From Ectocarpus siliculosus (Eukaryota > Sar > Phaeophyceae > Ectocarpales > Ectocarpaceae): DNA of 64,000 bases. Below, piece by piece: positions 23,401-33,137 of the stretch (its first letter is position 1; every line of letters starts with the position of its first letter). A program made the translations under genes and the position numbers. The notes below the pieces were generated by a model. It was not told the origin of the DNA and did not search any database. It saw only the letters and a list, made by a program, of their open reading frames with translations. The stretch lies in the NCBI GenBank assembly GCA_000310025.1, contig FN649752.1, positions 2,144,396 to 2,208,395 of the forward strand, given 5' to 3'.

Positions 23401-25396
23401 CCTCTTCGCACGGCCAAGCCAGTGTTCCACGATGCGCGTGTGTGTTGTATGCGCGGGGTTGAGCAGGCTTGGTACATAGCGTTGGTCTCGGGCGTTGGGG
23501 CGGTCGGTTGGCTCAGGCACATGTGACGCGTCACGCAGTGGTGCATCGAATTATAATCACACTTTGTTTCCTTCCCAGCTTCGGCCTCCTCTTCTTTCGC
23601 CTGATCCAACCAATAACACCATCAAAAAGTAACCACCTTCTCCTTCTCCTAACGAATCCGAAAACAACAGGGCACGGCGGCAACGTCGGCCCCGCCTTTA
23701 AAGCGTTCGCCGACTTCGCAGCGGAAAAACAGCAAGCCCGAGAAATGGAGGAAGAAGAAGCAGAAAGCAGTGGCGGCGGCGGCGGCGGCGGCGGCGGTGA
23801 CAGCACGGCTCGGGTAAAGCTGATTAGCTGGTACGCGGGACGTGAGTCCTCGACCCTTGCCAAGGAGCTGTACGGGGGCGAGGTCGGGCAGCACGCCACG
23901 CCGGACGAGGTGTGAACAAAGGAAATTTCAAGGAAATTTCAGCTGCTACACTGGGCACACGGCGCGCCGAAGATTCCGAACCCTCACCTCGCCTGGCGTT
24001 GTACAAAGTCCCCCTCTACGGTAAAGCAAGTCGTTGTGATTGGGCTAGCATCGCCGTCTTCTGTGCTCCCGCTGTCTTTGTTCTCGACAGGTCCTTACAT
24101 TTTTTCTCTCGTCGCACTCGCGCTTCTCTCCCTCTTCTCTGTCGTTTCCCTGGCTGTCTTTTATCTCTCCAACTTAACGGTACTCGGAGGAGACCGGGAC
24201 GTTTTTGGTGTGAAGGCAACAGCACGGACACATGATGATATCTTCCTCTATGATATCTTCCTCTTATTGTGTGCATCTGTTCCCCGCTGCTATCTGCCTC
24301 CTGTTCCTGTTTCTTCACATTCGCTCGTCGTAGGTTGCGGTGACCCAGCACCTATTCCCGGAGTCTGTGAAGTCTGGGGTCGAGCTAGACCCAGCCGCAA
24401 TCCAGGTGAGCAACAAAATCGTCAGAAGAGTGCCTGGTCTCACCCAGTTTTTGTAAGTTTGTTGGTTTCTACGTCACGCAAGAGCGGTCGTACGTTGATG
24501 ACTGTTCAACAGAACAACAGCAGCAACAGCAGCAGCAGCAGTAACAGGGCTTGGTACCAGGGACAAACGCTGGCACTGGCATCGTTATCTTCTGTTTGTA
24601 ATGATATGCCGTCAGGAACATCTTCCGTCGCATGGACGAGAAAATAGCCCGTGGGAGGCGAAAAAATTCCATGGGTCGAAGGACGGGGTCGAGGCCGCTT
24701 GAAGACTGCTCTCCATACAGAGTGAAAACCGCCACAAGACGAAAATGAACCAGATTTCCTCAAAAGCTTCGAAACAAACAGACAACAAGCGCACAAAACA
24801 CACGCGTCGTCAACCAAAATCCTGTGTCATCACCACGACCCCAGGTGGCGAAAGACCTCGGGGGCATGACGAAGCGGATCAAGGATGCGGAGACGGGGCT
24901 CTCCGTCATGGACGTCCAGGACTTCCGCCGCCGCTTCCCCGACGGCCGCATGTTCAGCAACCCGGCCCTGGCCACCCCGGAGCACGGCCGACGCCTCCTC
25001 GAGGCCGCCGTCAGAGATGCCACGGACGCCCTGGGCAAGTTCTTGTCCGGGCAGGATGTAGTGGAGGAGGATGAGGCGAAGGCCAAGCGGGCGGCCGCTA
25101 TGGCAGCAGCAGCAGCAGCAGCGGAGGGGGCGGCGGCGGCGGAGGGGAAGAAGAAGGCGGGCAAGACATCGTTCACGCCACGTGCTCGGTGGGGCGACGA
25201 CGATGACAGCAGCGGCGGTAGTGGTGGTGGTGGTGGTGGTGGTGGTGGACGAAGCGGTAGCGGTCGAGGCCGGGGACGAAGACGTGGCGGCGAGGGCAGC
25301 AGCAGCGGCGGCGTACGGCAAGCGGCAGCGCGACGAGCGGGGGGGGAGACAACAAGGGCCGCCGCCGCCGTTGTGACAGGACCTGCCGTGCGATAG
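20481..25396 (+). CDS. Plastid-targeted creatininase-family amidohydrolase
   Basis: Six phase-consistent exons: 20481-20810, 22685-22801, 23149-23338, 23671-23909, 24334-24405, 24845-25396; 499 residues. The N-terminus has a hydrophobic signal sequence followed by RPCGA-FLVPSP, an ASAFAP-like plastid leader. The creatininase fold (PF02633) then shows its metal-site motifs in order: EQHG and GTDH (Glu124, His126, Asp135), HHESFPGT, VNGHGGN (His214, codon split over intron 3) and QHATPDEV (Glu292), in place of the HAGE of classical creatininase. These residues fit a two-metal hydrolase acting on a cyclic amide or similar C-N bond; the substrate is not predictable. After about residue 420 a low-complexity Ala/Lys/Asp/Gly/Arg tail follows. 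Intron 1 (1,874 bp) contains an opposite-strand gene. Exon 1 is joined on the evidence of phase, leader and the family's usual pre-motif helix (LMTWMEVETRV). Confidence 0.85.
21603..22278 (-). pseudogene. Nested small membrane-protein gene with two frame breaks
   Basis: Lies inside intron 1 of the creatininase-family gene on the opposite strand, with no intron of its own. It starts at ATG 22278 (MASKAKDVGGG) and reads in one frame to about 22130. It continues in a second frame (DEFITARATMTDQAK) to about 21895 and in a third (GDVVLDQYFSG, MGSSALIAYW) to the stop at 21603. Each change needs a -1 shift and both flanking pieces look coding, so the original protein would have about 210 residues. 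It has an amphipathic N-terminal half and hydrophobic segments (FMITTAAFANAM; APVLAIVTSYVGAY; YYVLLLLVV) suggesting two to three membrane helices near the C-terminus. Family not recognised. It may be a pseudogene or an intact gene spoilt by two one-base sequence errors; short introns cannot explain it, as no GT-AG pair fits. Confidence 0.6.
22476..22525. repeat. (GTTGGT)n repeat in creatininase intron 1
   Basis: Imperfect hexanucleotide array of GTTGGT/GTTGGTG units, about 50 bp, ending 160 bp upstream of the exon 2 acceptor. No coding role. Confidence 0.85.
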
Positions 25397-26914
25397 CGGG
25401 GCCGCACCACCGCGGCTACTGCGGTGGAGTGATTTTGCGAGGGGGGATTGAAGGCTCAGAAACAGTCGGAGGTGATCAGCCGTCGCATTTTAGCGGCGAG
25501 ATGGAAGCCTACCGGCAAGGCCGGGTTGCGCCCGCTGTATAAAGTTCTCTCCCGTTCAGCAAAACAGAAAGACCAATCTCCCCCGAACAAGACGCAGAAT
25601 CTCGTTTACATTGTGCGCAGACAAATGGCGGTAGCCTTGAACTCGGGAGCGGGGCGGCAAGCTGCACTGATGCTGTTACGCGCGAAATTTATGTGTCCAA
25701 CTAGCTGCAGTAGCCTGGATGCTGAGGCTCTGATTGGAGTGAGGGAGTTGGCGACAAGAATGTTTGGTCCACCCATCGCAAAACAGTTCTTGACGTCGCC
25801 CCATGGACATGAGCGAACATTTTGGCGGTCCATCGTCGGCCTGGAGAATTGAGTAGGATGCAGAGAGCGCAGTGCCATGGAGAGCGGCGCTTGGCAATGC
25901 AATGTGTTCAGCGCAGTGTTACGGGGAGCGCTTGGTAATGCAATGTGTTTTCTGGCTACTATCTTAGGGAAAATAGGAAACCGCGGGACCTACGGAAATA
26001 CACCTTGAGACATGTTCTCCATTGTTTCTCGGGACCCCGGTGTAGTACTACTGCTACCTGCAGCCAAAACCAAGTGTTGGACGCGGCTACCTGGCGTCCA
26101 AGACGCCGCCCGAGCTGAACCTGCCATTGCACCAAGCACAATACTGCAGGAAGCCACGGCAGCTACACGGTGCACACACCGTGCAAGCTCGAGAACTCGG
26201 GGCCGTGGATTCGTAGCACTCGCGATAGCTCATTGTCGAAAGGGTTACCACACCATCTCGTCTTGTGCCCCGCCGCGAACAAGGCTATCATACAACGAAA
26301 GACAGGTTTGGCGGCTTCTTGGAGTCTACGCGAGCGAGTGAACATGGTTTCTATGCTCACTCTCCGTTCGCACGGGTCCAAGCACCATATCAACAGGTAA
26401 AGAGAGGACGGGGGAGGCGGGCGCGGGCACCGACCTACTCCACATGTTTTGGATGATCGTGCTCTTCCTAATTCCATGCTCCGTGCAACAGGGGCTCTGT
26501 ATGTCCACAACAAAAAGAGATATCGCGTTCATTTCACTTCACACCGACAGCATAGCGCGCTAGGTAGGAATGTACACAGAGAGTGGATCCGACCGGACAA
26601 AAGGCACTACAGCTACTCGGAAAGCCCTCGGACACGTAAACAACGGTACCCACACGCATGCTCAAACACGAGCAGGCGTATTTATTCGATGGTCGTGGGC
26701 TAGACCCGCAAGAGACCCATACTACACCAAGCATTTGTCCCGTCTTGCTTTGGGCTAACCCACCCACCCACCCACAAAATAGTCAACCTTAATGTTCCTC
26801 TCGCCGGACTGTTGGAGAGAGATAAGACCACAAATTCACCCAACCATACGACCATCGCCAAAAAAGTGTTAAGCGTAAGCCGGGCGTCCCCCCCGCCGTG
26901 GCCACCAGCCTGCG
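25397..26914. other. Convergent intergenic region between creatininase and MnmA genes
   Basis: The two flanking genes converge here, so both 3' UTRs lie in this stretch. No gene was recognised. A tandem duplication of about 43 bp lies at 25867-25951 (shared core AATGCAATGTGTT). A (CCCA)n tract is at 26759-26774. Confidence 0.5.
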
Positions 26915-29900
26915 CTATTGCCTGATGGCAGCAGCAGGAGCCGCCGCCGAAGCGGTGCCTCGGCGCTCCAACACACCACCGCGTTCCTCCTCCAGCCGGC
27001 GAAGCGCCAACCCCCCTTCCGACTCCAAGCCGGCGGCGATCCCCCCCTCGCCACCGGCGACGACGCCGACGGCGGCGGCCGCGGCAGCGGACCAGCCGCA
27101 CATGACCCCGGACCCGACGCACTCGCCGCCTAGGTAGAAGGCCGCGAACTGCCCGGGCGCCAGGGCGGAATCCTTGCTGTCGAGGTTCACGTATCCCCTC
27201 GTCGGCGAGCCAACGCGGTCTTCCACCGTCGCTTCCGCGCCGCCGGCTCTGCCGCCGCTGTCGCCGGGGGCAACCTCCGGCACAAGGCGCAGCAAGCAGT
27301 CTCTCATCTGCGGGCCGTGACGAGTCTTCACCCGCAAGCGCATGGACCTGTCCCGCGCGAGCTCGGCGGGGGGTCTCCCGGAGATCCACTGAAGTGCCTC
27401 CACCTGCGGCAAACAAACGGTCACGAGACACCCGTTCCATGTCACCATCGAGACGGCCCACACGGACTTTGCCTTTCGAACAACGGTATGCCGCGTGTAT
27501 GTGGAGAACTACGTAGGACGACTTGCATTGCAACCCCATGGCAGTGTGAGCATGCACCTGTCACGAGGCATCCCCGCAAAAAGCTTAAATCCGCGCGATA
27601 TCCGCAACAAACTCTCAGGCACACGACAACCGCTGTTCGCAACACGCAAGACCGCGGTGGTGCAACGGCACGGCAGTGTGAAAAGAGGGAATCGTCCTCG
27701 ACAGAAGTTCGGGAGATTTTACCCTTGCGAAGGACATCTCGACATTTCTCCCCCCCCCTTGGTAGGCAAGGAGGGTTCTAGGGGTAACGGGAACCCGACT
27801 TGAAGCCAATGAGAAAAGAGGGTATCGTCCTCGATAGACGTTGGGGAGTTTCTACCCTACATGCGTTGGGGAGATTGTATAACCCTTTATGAAGGGGATC
27901 TCAAAAAAAAAAAAAAAACACACACACACACAGAAATTACGCACCCTGAAGACCTCCCTCGGGCTCGCGATAGCCTCGCGGTCGTTCGTCACCACGAGCA
28001 CGTTGCGCTCCATGTCCTTGTCGGCGACGTACCACGGGCCGAGGTTCACCACGCCGGGCACGAGGCCCGGGCCGACGCCCTTGCGCTGGCCGATGGTGTG
28101 GAACCAGAGCCCCTTGTGCTCGCCGATGTGCCGCCCGGTCTGGTCGACGATCGCGCCGGGAGAGGTGCCCAGGTAGTGCTGCAGGAACTCGTCGAACTTG
28201 AGCTTGCCGAGGAAGCAAATGCCCTGAGATTTACGTCGCGTCGACAAGCGATCGGTTGGTGGAGGCAAGACGCCCCCCGCCACAGGACAAAAGCACAAAA
28301 AAGAGAAATCGTGACGTGACAGAGGGTGTCAAAAACAAATAAGTCAATAGGCAAAAGACGAACAAGAAGACAAGACTAGGTGAACATGTGACGGGACGTT
28401 TGATGGTTTAGTTGGGAGAAGGGAGACGGGTGGGGAGTCTGTCGTTGCCAGCCGCCGCCGGTGGGATGGTTGTGGCTTCCTGCCTGCTCCCGCAGAGAGC
28501 GTGGGTGACAAGATATCAGTGCCTATCAACCCGACTCGCGTGGTGCGAACAAGGCGCTGAGGGACTCACTGCATCGGTTTGAGTCAGGCTCTCTGTACCG
28601 TCAAACCGTTTGGTACACGGAAAAACATAGCGACAAACTAATCGCTTCACGTATCTACGAGGCAAAGACACGAAGAACATCAGCATGAAAGGGATGAAAC
28701 GGAAAAAAAAAGAGGTAGTTTCAATTACGGCAATATCGCCAACAGCGGCAATATCGACAATAGCGTACAAGCGTGGGTGGCGACGCAAGAGGGAGTGGGA
28801 AGGGTGCTCTACGCTCAACGTTCCTAAAGAGCAAAGAACTATATAAAAGGAGGAACTCCCTCGCCCCCGCCTCGCCCCCGTGCCTCACCAAGCCATTCTT
28901 ATTGTTGTTTTGACATTAAAACCAGTTCCGGTCCCTGCTCAATCCCTTCTACTACCCGTGCCGGACCACTATGCAGACGCCTTCCGTGGCCATGAAAAAT
29001 AAGCCGCACACAGCTACGCAAAAATTACCCTCCTCCGCAAGTTTAGCATTGTACCTGCGAGTCTTTCCGGTGCTTGGTGGGAAGGTCGTAGCTCTCGGCC
29101 AGCTCCCGGATCTGGTCCTTGGTGTACACCCCGAGCGGGAACAGCGCCTTCCGCAGCTGGTCCTGGGTCAGCGCGCACAGGAAGTACGTCTGGTCCTTGA
29201 CGGCGTCGGGGCTTAGGAGCAGTCGGACCCGCCCCCGGTCACTGCCGGCGGCTACCCTTACCGGAGGCTCTTCCGTTCCCGCTGCAGCTGCAGCTGCCGC
29301 TGCACTGCGATCGCTAGGGGTAGCATTGGCGTCGTCGCTGCCGCCCGAGTGCTCGAGCCTGGCGTAGTGCCCGGTGGCGACGTGCCGGAAGTGTTTCCCG
29401 ACGTGGTCGTAGAACATGCCGAACTTGATCCTGCTGTTGCACATGACGTCCGGGTTGGGCGTGCGCCCCTCGCGGGCCTCCCTCACCGTGTACGACACTA
29501 CCTGGTCCCAGTACTCCCTCTGCAGCGGGACGACTTCCAGGGGGACGCCCGCCTGCTCGCACACCGCCGTGGCGTAAGCCAGGTCTTCCTCCTGCTCGTG
29601 GCAGATAGATAGTGGTAAAGGAAGCCCGGGGAGGTGCTGCTGTAGCTTGCGTTGTACGTTGTCGTTCAAAAATTAAGGGTGTCTCGGAGACGATTCAAGA
29701 GCAAGAGAGCAAGTCTGGGTGCTTTGCGGCAGTCGGGGGAAAACCAATCGACCAATCGACCAGAATCAGCTACCGCTGCAGGCACGGAGTTACTACCTCA
29801 GGGCTACCCCCCCCCCCCCCCCCGCTTGGGCCTGTAGGCTAATGGATAAGCCGCCACGCTTCTAACGTGGATATTGCGAGTTCGAGTCTCGCCAGGGCTG

Positions 29901-32089
29901 CTTATCCTGCTCCGGAATTTTTTAATAACATCCCCCCCGGTGTTTGTCATCCGGGGTAGGGTTTTCGTCGCTTGGCAAACGACGTTGTAAAAAAAGCCGC
30001 CCCCTCGGTGTTTGCCATCGGGATTGGGATCTCGTCGCTTGGCCACGACGTTGTAAAAAAAGCCAATTCACTTCGTGAACTCGGCAACCAGGTCACCGTT
30101 TTTTTTTTTACTTCTGTTTTTTTTTTTTTGGCGGTAACCATAATGGTGGTCGAGTAGATCATGTTGTGCGGGGTCGAAGAACCCTCACTCCGCGCAACGG
30201 GGGATGATCGCACCACGTTGTGTTAAAATGGTCAAGCTCCCTCGAGGCAGTTACACAGTGCTTACAACCGTCTCTGGAAGTGAAAGCACCAGAAAATAAA
30301 TTAAGTCATACGTAGCTGTCATCCGTACGCAAGGAAGTAAGCACAAGATGCCGAACACCCTTAGCAGGATGCAGCTCACCCTTCATGCGACTCGCCAAAT
30401 ACCTCACGGCGCTTCGCGCTTGGTGATGTGAGAGCCTGGTCCGGTGAGAACCCGGCGTGCTCCGTCCCGGCTTTGTAGGGATGCGAGGTCAATGGTCTAA
30501 TGACTACGGCATGCACGACTATGAGTACACCCCCCCCCACCCCGCTCTTTCTACGTGCTCCCGCGCGACGGAGGGACACCATGCTTGGGGCTTGGAAACA
30601 ACCCGATCACTGACACTCACGGGAGCCAGGGCAGAGGCAGACACACGAAATTCGAAACAACAAGTTGAGAGTGTCACTCGCCAAGAGACCCGAGGCACCA
30701 CAGAGAGCCAGCGGGCACGCAAACGAAAGCAAAGAGCAAAACAGTTCAACTCACCCACGGGCACTCATTGAGGTGAGCAAGCTCGTCCTCCAGCCAGATC
30801 TTGAGGTAAAACGCCCGGATCTTGTACCCTTGGTCTAGGAGAAGCCTCATCGCCACCGACGAGTCCACGCCCCCCGAAAGCAGCATCGCCACTTCGTTCT
30901 CCGCGCCCGGCAGGGGGTACCAGCCGCTCGCGTCGTCCCCCCAGCTACGGCTGGGGTCCAAACCAGCGGTGGTTGTGGTGGTTGTGGTGTCGGCAGTAGT
31001 GCCGCTGCTCGACAGACCTGCTGCAGACGCTGTTGCTGCTACCACTGGTGCTGCCCCCCTTGTCGCGGCTGCTGCTGCTTCTCCCCTCACTCGCGGCGGT
31101 GATGTCGACAAGGCTGCTGCTGCTGCTCCGCCTGCCGGAGGCACCGCCAGCTCTCTTGGCGCCGGCGCCGCCGCTGCTGCTGCTGCCGCTTCAAACCTCC
31201 CTGCGTTGGTGGCCGCTAGTGGGGTAGCTCCCTGCACGGCCGTCAGGTCTACCAGGGTCGGGCGCAGGGTGTCCGCCGCCCCGGCGGCGGCAGAAGCGGC
31301 GGCAGCGGCGCCGCGGAAGTACCCCCGGACTTGGTCCTGGATCACCCCCAAGACGTTCCCCAGCCCGTTGATCCGGCTGGAAGTGAGCCCGGCCCTCATC
31401 CCCACCGCGGCCGCGAGGTCCTTACCCCGCAGGCTCAGGACCGTGCGGGCGCTCTGTCCCTGAAGGCCGAGGGCCAGCAGGGCCAGCAGGCCGCGGCTGA
31501 GCCTGGCGTCGGCGGTGCCTCGAATGGAGACGACCCCTCCGCCGCCGCCCGCTCCGAGAGAATCGTCCGCCCCCGCCGTCGCCGCTCCTCCCGGCGGGGA
31601 CGGCGGCGGCGGGCTCTCCTCCACGCAGACGGCCACGTACACCTCTGAGACGCAGCCGGGCACCTTTTGCGCGTGCCAGCCGTCCGCCGAGGCTTCGTTC
31701 ACCGTCGTGCTGTCGCCGGGCACCACGACGGGCAGCACCGCGGCGTCGGTGTTCGCGAAGGCATCTCCGAGTTCTACGAGAAGCTTGCTCTTCGTCTTGA
31801 GGTCGGTGTCTTGCCCGAGCATGTCCACGGCTGCTTGGAGTCGCGGCGGGAGGCCCGGCGGAGGAGGGGGAGGAACGAGGCGTCCCTCGGTAGCACTAGC
31901 GGCAGAGACTGCGCCGTCGCTGTCCATCCGGGTTGTTCGCGGGCGCTTGCGGCTGCGTGTTGGTGGCAACGCTGCCCTTGTTGCAGCATGATTTTGAAAA
32001 CGCTTTGGCAGAGGAGACGGGTGCGGTGCGAAGCATTCAGCTGTGCCTGCAAGCAATGCTGCGGAAACTAGCAGGGCGTCGATCTTCAT
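26915..32089 (-). CDS. mnmA: Plastid SufE-MnmA fusion, tRNA-specific 2-thiouridylase
   Basis: Four phase-0 exons: 32089-30755, 29591-29055, 28223-27945, 27403-26915; 879 residues. Residues 1-25 form a plastid leader (MKIDALLVSAALLAGTAEC then FAP). Residues about 82-260 are a SufE domain: persulfide Cys146 in VPGCVSEVYV, then GTADARLSRGLLALL and LTSSRINGL. A Ser/Ala/Thr-rich linker leads to the MnmA/TrmU part: PP-loop LSGGVDSSVA (405-), nucleophile Cys496 in NPDVMCNSRIKF, TGHYARL, KDQTYFL, second catalytic Cys627 in KDSQ-GICFLG, then GQRKG and C-terminal APGQFAAFYLG. Known chemistry: MnmA adenylates U34 of tRNA for Lys, Glu and Gln and replaces O2 with sulfur from a persulfide chain; SufE accepts sulfur from the desulfurase SufS. 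The fusion should pass sulfur from SufS to MnmA in one polypeptide (inference). Introns hold a tRNA, a SINE and local duplications. ATG 32089 is chosen over in-frame non-ATG codons upstream because the leader begins there. Confidence 0.93.
27679..27858. repeat. Two diverged direct repeats of about 48 bp in MnmA intron 3
   Basis: The segments 27679-27726 and 27810-27858 share AAAAGAGGG, ATCGTCCTCGA and GGGAG followed by a T-rich TACCC. They lie in intron 3 of the SufE-MnmA gene. The second copy is about 90 bp from the intron's 5' end, after a poly-A and (CA)n tract at 27903-27932. Confidence 0.65.
29828..29900 (+). tRNA. tRNA-Arg (anticodon TCT)
   Basis: 73-nt cloverleaf: acceptor GGGCCTG/CAGGGCT with one mismatch (G3-G70) and one G-T pair, D stem GGCT/AGCC with loop AATGGATA, anticodon stem CCACG/CGTGG with loop CTTCTAA (TCT), T stem GCGAG/CTCGC with loop TTCGAGT, discriminator G. 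A and B boxes are intact. It lies in intron 1 of the SufE-MnmA gene, antisense to it, after a C run. Flaws in the acceptor stem leave open a tRNA-derived repeat, especially as the sequence just downstream is duplicated. Confidence 0.8.
29939..30064 (+). repeat. Two tandem copies of a roughly 60-bp unit after the tRNA
   Basis: Copies 29939-29999 and 30007-30064 share GGTGTTTG-CATC, TCGTCGCTTGGC, and ACGACGTTGTAAAAAAAGCC. They start 38 bp past the tRNA-Arg and are followed by T runs at 30099 and 30117. The arrangement could be the body of a tRNA-headed SINE. Confidence 0.75.
30332..30545 (+). mobile_element. C-tailed SINE, near full length
   Basis: About 210 bp, starting AAGGAAGTAAGCACAAGATG and running through ACGGCGCTTCGCGCTTGGTG and GGTGAGAACCCGGCGTGCTC to the tail GGTCAATGGTCTAATGACTA, GCATGC, GAGTACA and a C run. 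It is over 90% identical by eye to the copy at 44882 and shares its tail with the LINE at 50.5-51.5 kb. It sits in intron 1 of the SufE-MnmA gene, antisense to it, with its C tail about 210 bp from that intron's donor. No clear pol III B box was seen. Confidence 0.85.
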
Positions 32090-33137
32090 CTTGCTGTCTC
32101 GCTCTTTGTTTCCCGTTCTTTGCTCTGTCTCAGCATCGAGCAAGCGGGGCAGGAAAGTCAGCAACGTGCCCGACGGCGAGCGAGACCGCGCGAGCACATG
32201 TGTGGGCGGGGGCGCCGGCACTTCAGTAATCTCCGAAAGGGGTTTTGAGGAGAGAACGGTTCGCTTGTTGTTGAAACCGCTTCGTAGACTCAACTTCGAC
32301 CTACGACGCGGCTCGAGGTTTCTTGGCGCTCGCTCGGTGGTGGCTGGTGGCTAAGCCACGGCTTGTGACGTGCTAAGCATTGGTACTGCACACCTTGAAA
32401 CGCTCATCGTACCAGACCGACATGTGAGTTTGAATGGAAACGCTCACATCTGCAACAACAGCAGTGTACCGCCGCGTAAAAAAAACTCATTGCGCAGCCC
32501 GCCAGTGTGCGTTCGAAATCGGAACATGGGGTTGTTTGCCGAGACGTTAGTTTGCTGTGTGTCTGGGCTACGTCGAAGCTTGCCCCAGCTGAAAAGTATG
32601 TGAGGAGAGTGTAGATACAAAGCGGTGGATATTCTGGGAGGATGGCACATGAACCTCACATCGTTTGCGTCTGTCCTGACCGTTCCGACATCTATCGCGT
32701 GCTCCCTGTTCCCCTTCTATCCGAAGGATCGGTAGAAACACAGGCAGATAATGTGATGACATTATGAATCCACCCCGAAATGATCCTGGATTTCTACCTA
32801 CATGTATACTGTTACAGTACAGCAGTAGTAGAGATGAGTTTGTTTCGTCAAGTACTTAATAAGTACATCAGACGGCTTTTTTCCAACTTTTTTCTATAAT
32901 CGTCACATCCACATGTATGTGCAAACATATGGTACGATCCACATTTATTTACGGTTGTATCTTGGGGACAGTCTCTAGACCTTCTGGCGTACAATGACAA
33001 TTGTAATCTACAGCAGTATACAGGCCATCCTATGGCATATATGTAGATGAACTTTACAATACATCACTTTCGTTCGCTGTGCATGCAGCCCTCATTAATT
33101 GATCGACCGTGCCCTCTTGCTGGTCAATCCCTCGCAG
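32090..33137. promoter_or_regulatory. AT-rich divergent region between MnmA and VWA/Tudor genes
   Basis: Contains the upstream region of the SufE-MnmA gene (minus) and whatever 5' exon and promoter serve the VWA/Tudor gene (plus). From about 32760 it is markedly AT-rich (TATGTA-type sequence) and has no coding-like frame. The inverted repeat GTACTTAATAAGTAC lies at about 32852-32866. Confidence 0.4.

Noticed and set aside
25448-25852. 134-codon plus-strand frame after the creatininase-family gene
   Set aside because: No recognisable domain or splice partner, ordinary composition; most likely 3' UTR or spacer.
32090-32293. Upstream extension of the SufE-MnmA frame
   Set aside because: The frame is open but begins at a non-ATG codon, and the plastid signal peptide starts exactly at ATG 32089; an extension would bury it.
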